From: Acidimicrobiia bacterium
GTDB lineage: Bacteria; Actinomycetota; Acidimicrobiia; UBA2766
NCBI GenBank assembly: GCA_020850945.1
Contig: JADZDR010000066.1
Location: 1-53,385 of the forward strand
Length of the DNA: 53,385 nucleotides
Direction of reading: 5' to 3'
Part shown: one piece after another, positions 17,279-25,855 of the stretch
Position numbering within the stretch: the stretch's first letter is position 1
Layout of the letters: each line of letters starts with the position of its first letter
Program-made: the position numbers and the translations under genes
The notes under the pieces: model-generated
Told to the model about the DNA's origin: nothing
Databases searched by the model: none
Seen by the model: only the letters and a program-made list of their open reading frames with translations

Positions 17279-17289
17279 AGTATCGCACA
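17279..17289 (-). promoter_or_regulatory. Extended -10 element (TGTGCGATACT) for purF
   Basis: Reading leftwards, TGTGCGATACT ends 6 nt before the proposed purF GTG. This places transcription initiation at or next to the start codon, as in leaderless actinobacterial genes. No good -35 is visible. TGTGCGATA also occurs upstream of purS (1027-1035). Confidence 0.45.
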
Positions 17290-17384
17290 GAAGATGCCAT
17301 GGGCCCCGGATCGACGGTTCCCCGTGTTGACGGGGAGACGACACCGCTGAGGGCAATTGGGAGGAACCCCGGGAGACCGCATCC

Positions 17385-19106
17385 ATGGCCGTGACGACAG
17401 GCCGGGAGCCGCTGCCGGCCGGGAAGGCGGACGGCGACCTGGGAGCAGAAGAAGATGGGGACTCGGTCGCGATGACTGATGCGCTGGGAGAGAGGCAAGC
17501 CGTCGAACGCGGTCAGGACAGCGAGGAGCAGCTCGCGGGCTCGACTGTGCCGACTCCCACCTCGCCGGGCCGGGCGAGGGATTCCGCCCCGGCCGGAGTC
17601 ACACCGATCTCGGCCCGGCTCCGACAGGTCCACGCCGCCCAGGTGCCGTCCCTGCGGACAGGTAGACGGAGCAGGCGGCCCACAGCGCGCGACGCCGTTC
17701 GGGGTGTCCTCAACTGGGTGGCACGCCTCTCGCCCACCGCGCGCCTCGCCACGGACGTGATCGCCCTCTTCATCGCGTTCTCCCTCGTGATCCAGATCCG
17801 GCTCCACCTCCCCCACGTCCCCATCCGCCTCTCGGTCATCCCGCTCGAGTACCTCTTCCTCGTCTACCTGCCCGTCCTCGCCGTTCTCCGGCTGTACGCG
17901 CCGTCGCACGGAGTGCACCTCGGATCCCTCGTGAGCGAGCTCCCCAAGCTCGTCGCCGCCTCCGTGGTCACCGCAGCCCTGATCGCGGGCCTGCTCGGAC
18001 AGCGCCTCGATCTCGGCAGGGCCGCGTTCACCGCTGCCTTCACCCTCCTGTGCCTGGTCCTGGCCCGATCCGGCCTCCACGTCATCGCCTCCCTCTTGCG
18101 GCGCCGCGGTTACGGGGTGCGCAAGACCCTCATCGTGGGCAGGGGCAAGTCCGTGCCGAGCCTCGCGTCGAAGCTCGCCCGTCATCCCGAGATCGGACTG
18201 CGGGTCGTCGGCGTCATCACCCCGGATGCCTCTGATACGGCCGGCGACGAGACCGCAGGTCCTGCGACCATCGCAGGTCACCCCGAGGATCTCCCCGAGA
18301 TCGTCACGCGCCTCGACATCGAGCAGCTCATCCTCGTCCCCGAGGACGCCGACACGCAGTTCGTGGCGGACTGCTTCATGGCAGTGGACGGCTTCCGGGT
18401 CCACGCGTCACTCGTGCCGCCCCTCCAGGACTTCCTGCTCTCGCCGAGCAACGTCGAACAGATCGAGGGCATCCCCCTGATCAGCCTGGGGCGTCTCTCC
18501 TACGCGCCCCGCATGATGCCCGGCAAGCGCGCCTTCGACCTCATCGGAGCTGTCGCCGCCCTCGTCCTCTTCTCCCCCGTCCTCCTCCTGCTCGCAGCGG
18601 CGATCAAGTTCGAGGACCGCGGGCCCGTGCTCTTCAGACAGAAGAGGGCCGGCTACCGCGGCCGTTACTTCCGCATGATCAAGTTCCGCTCGATGTGCGT
18701 GGACGCCGAATCCAAGCTCGCCGACCTCGCCGACAAGAACGAGTCGGACGGCCTCCTCTTCAAGATGAAGGACGACCCCCGCATCACGCGCGTCGGTGCG
18801 TTCATCCGCAGGACCTCACTCGACGAGCTGCCCCAGTTCCTCAACGTCCTCACGGGCGACATGAGCCTCGTCGGCCCACGTGCGTTGCCCGTGGAGGTGG
18901 AGCACTTCGGGGACATCGCCATCAAGCGGCTCAACGTGCGGCCAGGTGTGACGGGATACTGGCAGGTGCTCGGGCGCAGCGACCTCACGTACGACGAGAT
19001 GGTGAAGCTCGACCTCGCCTACATCCAGAACTGGTCGATCTGGGCCGACATCCAGCTCATCCTCAAGACCCTGCCCGTGATCTTCGGCCGCAAGGGCGCG
19101 TACTGA
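17385..19106 (+). CDS. Polyprenyl-phosphate hexose-1-phosphate transferase (priming glycosyltransferase)
   Basis: This 573-residue enzyme of the WbaP/WcaJ type starts glycan repeat units by moving sugar-1-phosphate from a nucleotide to undecaprenyl (or decaprenyl) phosphate. It has a disordered N-terminus of about 110 residues, four transmembrane helices (about 120-240), a CoA-binding-like Rossmann domain (about 245-370) and the catalytic domain from about 380. That domain shows KRAFDLIGA, FRQKRAGYRGR, MIKFRSM, the RRTSLDELPQFLNVL box and MSLVGPRALP, then RPGVTGYWQVLGRSDL. GGGAG lies nine bases before the ATG. It heads the EPS operon, 112 bp from the divergent purF start. Confidence 0.94.
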   Translation: MAVTTGREPLPAGKADGDLGAEEDGDSVAMTDALGERQAVERGQDSEEQLAGSTVPTPTSPGRARDSAPAGVTPISARLRQVHAAQVPSLRTGRRSRRPTARDAVRGVLNWVARLSPTARLATDVIALFIAFSLVIQIRLHLPHVPIRLSVIPLEYLFLVYLPVLAVLRLYAPSHGVHLGSLVSELPKLVAASVVTAALIAGLLGQRLDLGRAAFTAAFTLLCLVLARSGLHVIASLLRRRGYGVRKTLIVGRGKSVPSLASKLARHPEIGLRVVGVITPDASDTAGDETAGPATIAGHPEDLPEIVTRLDIEQLILVPEDADTQFVADCFMAVDGFRVHASLVPPLQDFLLSPSNVEQIEGIPLISLGRLSYAPRMMPGKRAFDLIGAVAALVLFSPVLLLLAAAIKFEDRGPVLFRQKRAGYRGRYFRMIKFRSMCVDAESKLADLADKNESDGLLFKMKDDPRITRVGAFIRRTSLDELPQFLNVLTGDMSLVGPRALPVEVEHFGDIAIKRLNVRPGVTGYWQVLGRSDLTYDEMVKLDLAYIQNWSIWADIQLILKTLPVIFGRKGAY

Positions 19107-19262
19107 GAAGCGGGCCGTCACGTGCCCGGGCAGAGCAGGATCGGCCCCACGTCACACCGAAGTTGTTGGCGGCCCTACGAGGCCGGCCGGGGCACCACCC
19201 GCTCCACGCACAGTGGGGATTCGACTGGGAGACGAGGGTTCTCGACCCATAGGCAACCGTAG

Positions 19263-19997
19263 ATGGATCTCGGAAACATCCTGAGGACGATCGGCAGACG
19301 CTCGGCCCTGATCGTCACCTTCACCCTCCTCGGTATCGCCGTGGCCGGCTTCACCCAGGTCGAGCTGGGCCCGGGCGGCCTCGTCCCGAAGGCCGGCAAG
19401 TACCGCTCACAGGTGCGTCTCTTCCTCGATCTGCCGCGTGTCGACCCTGATATCGCCAACACTGCGGTGCTGAGGCTCATCACGACGCCCACCGTGCACG
19501 TCCAGGTCATCCAGACACAGGCGTTCGCGGAGGAGGTCTCCGAACGTGTGGGGGGCGCATACAGCGCCAGCGAGATCAAGGACGACCTCGTCGCATGGGG
19601 AATCATCCCCTCGTACGTCATCATCATCGAGGTGGCGGGGGACACACCCGAGGACGCGGTCAAGCTCGCCGAAGCGGCCGGGGCAACCTACGTCGACTGG
19701 CTCGCCTCGCGGCAGGACGAAGCGTCCGTTCCCCAGAAGAACAGGATGACCGCCGAGGTCGTCGAGACGCCACGGATCGAGACAGTCCAGTCCACCGGCG
19801 GTCAGGTGACCCGCTGGCTGATCTTCGGGGGTGTGGCCGGCGCCACGCTCGGCATCGTGGCTGCGTTCGGGACAGCACCGCCCGAACCGAAGGTGAAGGT
19901 GCGGCGCCTCAAGTCGAAGGGAACAGGCCATGGACCCGGAAACCAACCCGTCTTCGGCCCGGAGTCGGTACAGCGAGTCGAAGGAACCAGGACATGA
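19263..19997 (+). CDS. Wzz-like polysaccharide co-polymerase, paralogue 1
   Basis: The 244-residue protein has the layout of chain-length determinants: an N-terminal transmembrane helix (about 14-31), a periplasmic-type domain of about 150 residues, and a second helix near 180-200 followed by a basic cytoplasmic tail. It shares LxxIGRRSALIV-like entry, a SERVGGAYSASEI segment and an AGDTPEDAVKLAEA segment with the next gene, so the two are paralogues. It is shorter than typical Wzz and has no tyrosine-kinase domain. The ATG overlap (19994-19997) couples the two. A 156-bp leader region after the transferase gene holds no gene I can see. Confidence 0.72.
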   Translation: MDLGNILRTIGRRSALIVTFTLLGIAVAGFTQVELGPGGLVPKAGKYRSQVRLFLDLPRVDPDIANTAVLRLITTPTVHVQVIQTQAFAEEVSERVGGAYSASEIKDDLVAWGIIPSYVIIIEVAGDTPEDAVKLAEAAGATYVDWLASRQDEASVPQKNRMTAEVVETPRIETVQSTGGQVTRWLIFGGVAGATLGIVAAFGTAPPEPKVKVRRLKSKGTGHGPGNQPVFGPESVQRVEGTRT

Positions 19998-20770
19998 ACG
20001 TCGGTGAACTCATCCGCATCATCGCGCGGCGCTGGCTGATCGTCGTCGGATGCACGTTCGGTGGCCTGATGGTCGTGTGGTTGCTCGCCTTCAAGCCGCC
20101 CACCTTCCAGCTCAAGAGCTCGACTTACTGTGCGACGGCAACCGTGCTCATGGACAGCAAGACCCAGGGTGCCGCCGCGAGCGGCGTGCTCACGGCGATC
20201 TACGCCCGTGTCCTCAACGACGTCGAGGTCGTGAGCTCCGAGGTGATCGCGAAGAAGGCGTCGGAGAAGGTGGGCGGCAAGTACTCGCCGCTCGAGATCA
20301 TGCAGACCACCGGTGCCGAGAACGAGTTCGGCACGCAGACGATGAACATCACGTCCTGCGGTGACAGCCCGAGTGACGCTGTGCAGGTGACGAACGCCGT
20401 CGTGACCAGCTACCAGGACTGGACCGCGGAACGTCAGGATGCAGCCAACGTGCTCGGTCCGAACAGGTACGAGGTCGTCATGCTCACGGCACCGGTCGAG
20501 CCGACGTCGCCGAGCGGGTTCCCTGCAGCAGTCTGGGTGTTCCTCGGACTCGTGGGTGGACTCATCGTGGGGGTCATCGTCGCCGTCGGTGTCGAGAGCG
20601 TCCAGGCCACGAACGAGGCGCTGCCCGTCACGCGGGAAGCCGTTCTCCACAGTCCCACCGAGCCCATGTCTGGCGGTGGATTCGGACCCCAGACCGGTCA
20701 CCCGGGCAACGCCACCATGACTCTGCCTGCGGTCACGGCGGGCAGGTCACGCAGACCCCGTCGCAAGTGA
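19994..20770 (+). CDS. Wzz-like polysaccharide co-polymerase, paralogue 2
   Basis: The 258-residue paralogue of the preceding protein has a helix at about 15-32, an extracytoplasmic domain with SEKVGGKYSPLEI and CGDSPSDAVQVTNA, a second helix (about 180-202) and a C-terminal tail of about 50 residues. Two cysteines (YCATATV, TSCGDS) are absent from paralogue 1 and could form a disulfide. The ATG at 19994 is fixed by the ATGA overlap; a longer upstream frame is an overlap artefact. The pair probably forms a hetero-oligomeric ring that sets chain length or guides export for the polymerase encoded next. This role is inferred from family and position. Confidence 0.72.
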   Translation: MNVGELIRIIARRWLIVVGCTFGGLMVVWLLAFKPPTFQLKSSTYCATATVLMDSKTQGAAASGVLTAIYARVLNDVEVVSSEVIAKKASEKVGGKYSPLEIMQTTGAENEFGTQTMNITSCGDSPSDAVQVTNAVVTSYQDWTAERQDAANVLGPNRYEVVMLTAPVEPTSPSGFPAAVWVFLGLVGGLIVGVIVAVGVESVQATNEALPVTREAVLHSPTEPMSGGGFGPQTGHPGNATMTLPAVTAGRSRRPRRK

Positions 20771-20780
20771 GGCGGCCGCT

Positions 20781-23534
20781 ATGACGGAGGCGACACGCGA
20801 GGCGCCCGTCATCGAGACGATCGCGGGTGCGGGTGTGGTTCTCGTCGAGAACGACCCCAGCCCACTCGGCTCGATCGGTACCGACGCGCTCTGTGCGGAT
20901 CTCGCCGCGCGGGGGGTTCCCACAGTCCTCCTCACCGCGAAGCGGGATCGGGTGTCCCCGCTCCCGGACAGCTACGCCGTCGACATGCGTCTGCGCGCCG
21001 TCGAGGATCACGCGTTCCCGGTGCGCGTCCTCCTCCAGATCTGGAACCTGCTCGTCCTCTCGCGTGTCCTGCGCACGTCCGGCGTCAACGTCGTGATCAA
21101 CCAGGTACGCCGCCCGCGGCGGTTCGACCTCGTCCTCCTCCGCGCGCTGCACCTCATGCACCGCCGTGTCGTCTTCGCGCCCCGCCGCCTCACTCCCGGT
21201 ACCACCCCTGACAGTCGCCTCCCCCGTTTCGCCCGCAAGGTGTACCGCAAGGCGGACGCCATAGTCCTGCGCAGCCTCGCCGACTCGAGCCGCCTGCGCA
21301 TCCTGATACCGGAAGCTGCGGTCCGCAGCAGGGTGATTCCTCCAGGCGCGGTCGACGTCAGCGACGAACCGGTGGCTCCTCCCCAGAGCGAGGCCCGCCG
21401 CAGGCTCGGCCTCACCCAGCGCCAAGCCGTCGTTCTCGGCATCGCGGACGAGCCGGACGGCCGAGGCGCCGAGGACTTCATCGATGCGGTTGCGGTGCTG
21501 CGGGGTTCCGTGGAAGCGGTGCTCACAGGCACGGCAGTCGACATCCACTTTCCGAGGCTCGCGCGACGTGTCGAGGAGCTGGAGCTGACGGGCTCCCTCG
21601 AGCTCGTGCCGACGGTGGAGGTGCGAGCCCAGCCGTCCCTGTTCCTGTCCGCGTGCGACGTGGTCGTCATCCCGAACCGGCAGGTGTCCGATCCCGAGCT
21701 CGCCTCCTACGCGGCCGGGCACGCCCGGCCCGTGATCGTCACGGACGTATCCGGATTCGCCGAGGTGCTCGAGGCCGGCGTGCCCGGTACGTCTGTGAGT
21801 GCCGGCGACCCACGCGCCCTGGCCGAGGGCGTGACCGAGATCGTGTTCCCCCGCCGCAGGCTCCAGCAGGAGCACTGGGAGCTCGAGACGCGACCTCCGA
21901 AGATGCGGACCTGGGGGGAGGCCGCCGCCGGCTACGTACCCCTCCTCGATCTGCACGGCACGCGCACGGGGCGGCGCATGCCCACCCGATCGCTCAAGAT
22001 CTGGATCGGTGTCCTCTACATGTTCGTGCTGCTCGTCACGCTCGGCATGGTCGGCGCGAACATAGACAAGGGCTTCAGCGCCTTCAACATCGGGCTCATC
22101 ATGGGGATCCTCCTCCCCGCGGCTGCGCTCTTCCTGCTCCTCGTGCCCTTCGACGTGAAGTTCCTCTCCTATTGGGCTGTGCTGTTCTTCTTCGACATCG
22201 GCGTGCGGGCATTCCCCGAAATGCCCCTCCAGTACGCGCCCACCCTCATCGTCGTCGCGATGACGGTGCACCTGATCCTCGAATCCCCACCCGACAGGGT
22301 CACGCTCAAGCGCACGCGCCTCCTGCATGCGCTCCTGATCATGCAGGCCGGTTGGGCGCTGGCGGAGATGTTCAACCCGAACATGTCGGAGTGGGGATCG
22401 ACGATCAAGATGATCCGGCTCATCATCGAGCCGCTCCTGGTCTACGTGTGCGCCCTCACGTACTTCCGCAACAGCGTCAACGTGCGACGTTTCGTGGACG
22501 TCTACCTCGTCGTAGGTGGCCTCGCCGCCCTCTACGGCGTCAAGATCGCGTTCTTCGGCTACTTCGGTTTCGAGGAGGCGGCCCTGCGGGGTTCCATGGC
22601 GATGTCGGAATCACGGAACATCGGCACGATGGGCGCCCCGCAGGTCTGGGGGATGTGGATGATGCACGTCGCCTTGCTGGGATTCGCCCTGCTCATCGAG
22701 CGGCGTGCGTGGCGGCACAAGTGGTGGCTGCTCATCGTGGTGCCGGCCGCCGTGCTCAACGTGATCACCGCCGGACAGAGGATCCAGTTCCTGGGAATCG
22801 CCGTGGCGGTTCCCCTGATCATCGCGCTCTCGATCGGGAACCCCGCGACGCGCCTGCGCGCCGTTGTCGCCCTGTTCCTCGCAGGCACCGCGGCTGTGTT
22901 CGTCTGGTTCTGGATCCCGGGCGAAGGGTCGAACCGTGCTGCCCTCAGCGGCAAGGACCCGATCACGGCCGCCCGCATGAAGCTCGCCACGCTCAAGGAC
23001 CCCGACTCCGACGAGGAAGTGCTCGAGGCCCGCCTCACGAACGGAGGGAACACCTTCGAGGCCGTACTCGCGCATCCTCTCGGTGGCGGCACCGGCTTGA
23101 CCTACGTCGCGAAGATCTCCGACCCGATCTCGCAGGGAAACCCCACGCAGGTGATCGGCCAGACCGACGTGCAGTCGACCCGGGCCCGCAACCAGATCCC
23201 GATGCAGACGGGTGACTTCTTCTTCATCAACTGGATGGCGGAACAGGGTGTGGTCGGGGTCATCCTCATCGGGTTGATCTTCGGCCTCATGGTGCTCTGG
23301 AACCTCTACGCGGCCACTCATGCCCGCGTCCCTGTGCATCGTGCCCTTTGTGCCACGGGCTTCGTGTGGGGGATCGCGTACATCATCAACAGCAACACAA
23401 ACGACGCGTTCTTCTCGCCGGTCTCGTCGTCGGGGTTCTTCGCATTCCTCGCCCTCGCGGTCTGCATCATGGCCATCGAGGACAAGGAGCTCGGTCCGAT
23501 CGAGCCGACTGCCCCGCTGCCCTCACCGGGGTGA
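20781..23534 (+). CDS. Fusion of GT4-like glycosyltransferase and O-antigen polymerase/ligase-like membrane domain
   Basis: The 917-residue protein has two parts. Residues 1 to about 390 look like a GT-B family 4 glycosyltransferase: VLVENDPSPLGSIGTDALCADL at the acceptor side, an RRRLGLTQRQAVVLGIAD donor-domain entry and a CDVVVIPNRQ..ELASYAAGHARPVIVTD tail. From about residue 403 there are roughly a dozen transmembrane helices and a long extracytoplasmic loop (about 720-810), like Wzy/WaaL O-antigen polymerases and ligases. GAGGCGG precedes the ATG, 10 bp after the second Wzz-like gene. The donor-domain motifs are weak, so the GT half may be regulatory or inactive. I know of no common protein with this order. 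Confidence 0.75.
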   Translation: MTEATREAPVIETIAGAGVVLVENDPSPLGSIGTDALCADLAARGVPTVLLTAKRDRVSPLPDSYAVDMRLRAVEDHAFPVRVLLQIWNLLVLSRVLRTSGVNVVINQVRRPRRFDLVLLRALHLMHRRVVFAPRRLTPGTTPDSRLPRFARKVYRKADAIVLRSLADSSRLRILIPEAAVRSRVIPPGAVDVSDEPVAPPQSEARRRLGLTQRQAVVLGIADEPDGRGAEDFIDAVAVLRGSVEAVLTGTAVDIHFPRLARRVEELELTGSLELVPTVEVRAQPSLFLSACDVVVIPNRQVSDPELASYAAGHARPVIVTDVSGFAEVLEAGVPGTSVSAGDPRALAEGVTEIVFPRRRLQQEHWELETRPPKMRTWGEAAAGYVPLLDLHGTRTGRRMPTRSLKIWIGVLYMFVLLVTLGMVGANIDKGFSAFNIGLIMGILLPAAALFLLLVPFDVKFLSYWAVLFFFDIGVRAFPEMPLQYAPTLIVVAMTVHLILESPPDRVTLKRTRLLHALLIMQAGWALAEMFNPNMSEWGSTIKMIRLIIEPLLVYVCALTYFRNSVNVRRFVDVYLVVGGLAALYGVKIAFFGYFGFEEAALRGSMAMSESRNIGTMGAPQVWGMWMMHVALLGFALLIERRAWRHKWWLLIVVPAAVLNVITAGQRIQFLGIAVAVPLIIALSIGNPATRLRAVVALFLAGTAAVFVWFWIPGEGSNRAALSGKDPITAARMKLATLKDPDSDEEVLEARLTNGGNTFEAVLAHPLGGGTGLTYVAKISDPISQGNPTQVIGQTDVQSTRARNQIPMQTGDFFFINWMAEQGVVGVILIGLIFGLMVLWNLYAATHARVPVHRALCATGFVWGIAYIINSNTNDAFFSPVSSSGFFAFLALAVCIMAIEDKELGPIEPTAPLPSPG

Positions 23535-23541
23535 GGGTGCT

Positions 23542-24948
23542 GTGATCCGGGTCTTCGGGGTCGTATGTGCCGGTCTCGTCTCCCTGCCGCTTCTCCTCTA
23601 CGGCTTCTTCGTGCACGACGGCGTGCTGCAGGTGACTGAGCCCGCCGGTGCGCTCCGTGGCGCAGACCTCGCCGCCGAAGGCATCGCGAACTGGCAGGAT
23701 CCCCCCCGCGGGGCGGGTGTGGCCCCGTTCCGGTGGGGGGTCTCGGAGCCGATGGAGCGCCGCGCCACCGTACCGCTCGACCTCGCCAAGTGGCGGCCGG
23801 TGTACGAGATGCTCGACCCGGATCTCGTGCGCGTGTTCCTGTGGTGGGACGCCGTCGAGCCCGTCCCCGGACGCGTGGCTGCTTCCTCCCGGCCCGCCCA
23901 GGTCATGGCCTTCGTGGAGGGGGGCGGCTGGGACGCGTATGGCGTCTTCTTCCAAGCGCCGTTCTGGGCCTCCGAGGGGGGGTGGACGCGGCGCCTCGGA
24001 GGTGCCCGGATCTGGCGGTACGACCCACCCCACCTCTACGACGACCCGCGTGGTCCGTTCGCCGCCTATCTCGAGCTCGCCGCGCAGCAGTGGCCTGGAC
24101 TCGACGTCTGGCAGATCTGGAACGAGCCCGACTATCCGCACGGAGCCCAGTCCGCCCAGCACAACCCCCTCGTCTACAGATCGTGGCGGGGCACGGCCAC
24201 CGAATACGGCCGTTTCGTCGGCACCGGGGCCGCCAAGGTGCGTGAAGTGGCCCCCGCCGGACTCGTGGCGACCAACGTGTCGAACGGCCCTTACAGCCGG
24301 ACTGCCTACACCGTCGCCGGCACTGACGACATCGACCTCTTCGACGTGCATGTCGCGTCCGGCAAAGGCCGGCCGAACGTGGATTACGCCCTCGACAGGA
24401 TGATCGCGATCATCGCCCGCCAGAAGGCGGCCGCCGAAGCGGCGGGAGCCGTCGCACCTCGCTTCTCCGTCTCGGAGTTGAGCTACCCCTACACCGACGC
24501 CGGCGCGGGCGACCAGGCGGACTTCGTGGCGAAGACGCACGCCGTCGGCGCCGCACTCGGCTGGGACATGCTCGTGTGGTGGGAGGTCGGCCCGTCCGAT
24601 CCGGACTACTACGTCGACACCGGCATCGTCGCATCCGACGGGACACCGCGACCGGCCGGTGCGGCTTGGATGTTCTCCAAGGCGACGCTTGCGGGCATGC
24701 AGCCCCTCGGCCTGCGAGGCGACGGGCACGATGTCCGGATCGCCGTGCTCGCCCAGCCGGACGCACCCGCCGGAGGTCGCGAGGTCTGGGTGGCGTGGAC
24801 TGTGTCGGGACAGGGCAGCGTGACGTGGCCCCTCACGTCACCTCCGGCGGCGGTCCACGACGCGACAGGGACGCCCGCCGGGACCGTCCAGCCCGGGGAG
24901 ACCGTGCAGCTCACGCGAGGCGCCCGCTACTTCGTGCCCACCACCTGA
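23542..24948 (+). CDS. Membrane-anchored/secreted clan-A-like glycoside hydrolase
   Basis: The 468-residue protein has an N-terminal hydrophobic segment (about 5-22) that would anchor or export it, then a (beta/alpha)8-type catalytic domain. The pair DVWQIWNEPDYP (acid/base Glu, near residue 195) and RFSVSELSYPYTD (candidate nucleophile Glu, near residue 312) is the clan GH-A pattern, closest in feel to GH39/GH5. A small beta domain ends the protein. GAGGG lies five bases before the GTG at 23542; seven bases separate it from the fusion gene. Position suggests trimming or release of the exported polymer, as in other EPS loci. Substrate unknown. Confidence 0.78.
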   Translation: MIRVFGVVCAGLVSLPLLLYGFFVHDGVLQVTEPAGALRGADLAAEGIANWQDPPRGAGVAPFRWGVSEPMERRATVPLDLAKWRPVYEMLDPDLVRVFLWWDAVEPVPGRVAASSRPAQVMAFVEGGGWDAYGVFFQAPFWASEGGWTRRLGGARIWRYDPPHLYDDPRGPFAAYLELAAQQWPGLDVWQIWNEPDYPHGAQSAQHNPLVYRSWRGTATEYGRFVGTGAAKVREVAPAGLVATNVSNGPYSRTAYTVAGTDDIDLFDVHVASGKGRPNVDYALDRMIAIIARQKAAAEAAGAVAPRFSVSELSYPYTDAGAGDQADFVAKTHAVGAALGWDMLVWWEVGPSDPDYYVDTGIVASDGTPRPAGAAWMFSKATLAGMQPLGLRGDGHDVRIAVLAQPDAPAGGREVWVAWTVSGQGSVTWPLTSPPAAVHDATGTPAGTVQPGETVQLTRGARYFVPTT

Positions 24949-24969
24949 GATCGGGGTCGGGGGGATCGG

Positions 24970-25008
24970 GTCAGGCGTGCAGGTCAGGTGTGCTGGTCAG
25001 GTGTGCAG
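24970..25008. repeat. Three tandem 13-bp units
   Basis: Units at 24970-24982, 24983-24995 and 24996-25008 read gtcaggcgtgcag, gtcaggtgtgctg, gtcaggtgtgcag. They span the stop codon of the minus-strand reductase gene and its downstream region. This is likely a replication-slippage minisatellite that adds or removes codons at the protein's C-terminus. Confidence 0.85.
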
Positions 25009-25836
25009 GGAGGAAGGCTCGCCTGACAGGTAGCCCTGCAGGGAGTCCTGCCAGGCCGGCATGTGGATACCGACACCGGCGAGCTTGTCGACCCCGAGCG
25101 CCGAGTGAGTGGGGCGGGCCGCGGGGCGGGTGTCCTCCCCGAGGACGACGATGTCCGGGTCGCCACCGAGCAGCGAGACAAGGGTGCGGAGCAGTGCCGG
25201 CCGATCCGTCGCCGGCGGATTCGCCACGTTGTAGAGACCCGACGGGGCGTCCTCTTCGAGAAGCCGCACCGTCACGGCGACGAGGTCGGCGGCCACAGCG
25301 GGACATGCGTGTCCGACCGGTGGGATCTGCAGCTTGCCCTTCTCGATCGAATCGCGCACGTATCCGATGAACCGGTCCCCGATCACCCACGAGGTACGCA
25401 ACACGTAGTGGCGGCCGCCGGCGGCGGCTACCGCGGCCTCGCCGAGCTGCTTGGAGTGCCCGTAGACGTTGACCGGCGCGGGCACGGTCGTCTCGGTGTA
25501 GTACTCGGGTGGGCTCTCGAGGCCGCCGTGCACGAAGTCTGTGGAGAAGTGGACGATCGCCACCCCGGCTTCACGCGCAGCACGTGCGAGATGCAGGGGG
25601 CCGAGGCAGTTCCCGTCGTAGGCCAGCATCGGGTCGGCTTCGCAGGCGTCGACGCTGTTGGCCGCGGCGAGGTTCACCACCGCATCGAAGCCGGTGACGG
25701 CGGCCCGGTCCGACTCGAGATCACAGATGTCCACCTCGGCGTGCGACGCCGTCTCGAACGTGTGGCCGCGCGCGGCGAGCAGCGTCGTGAGTGGCGCCGC
25801 GAGCTGGCTGCCGGACCCGGTGACGAGGACTCGCAT
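24997..25836 (-). CDS. RmlD-like NDP-sugar 4-reductase (dTDP-4-dehydrorhamnose reductase family)
   Basis: The 279-residue extended SDR has the N-terminal VLVTGSGSQLA nucleotide loop (RmlD enzymes usually have GxxGQLG) and the NLAAANSVDACE region typical of RmlD. It also has HFSTDFVHGG and the YGHSK catalytic Tyr/Lys near residues 133-137. It probably reduces a 4-keto sugar nucleotide to provide a deoxyhexose for the glycan. No rmlA, rmlB or rmlC lies in the window, so the name rmlD is not assigned. GAGAG precedes the ATG. It is 19 bp after the epimerase gene on the same strand; its 3' end lies in a 13-bp tandem repeat. Confidence 0.85.
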   Translation of the reverse strand: MRVLVTGSGSQLAAPLTTLLAARGHTFETASHAEVDICDLESDRAAVTGFDAVVNLAAANSVDACEADPMLAYDGNCLGPLHLARAAREAGVAIVHFSTDFVHGGLESPPEYYTETTVPAPVNVYGHSKQLGEAAVAAAGGRHYVLRTSWVIGDRFIGYVRDSIEKGKLQIPPVGHACPAVAADLVAVTVRLLEEDAPSGLYNVANPPATDRPALLRTLVSLLGGDPDIVVLGEDTRPAARPTHSALGVDKLAGVGIHMPAWQDSLQGYLSGEPSSLHT

Positions 25837-25855
25837 GCGGTTCTCTCGCCCGACC

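Noticed and set aside
17273-17386. PurF start at ATG 17386
   Set aside because: It would add 38 residues never seen in PurF and overlap the divergent priming-transferase start; the extended -10 lies inside this stretch.
19107-19262. Possible small gene or riboswitch in the gap before the first Wzz-like gene
   Set aside because: No frame with ribosome site and no conserved RNA fold that I recognise.
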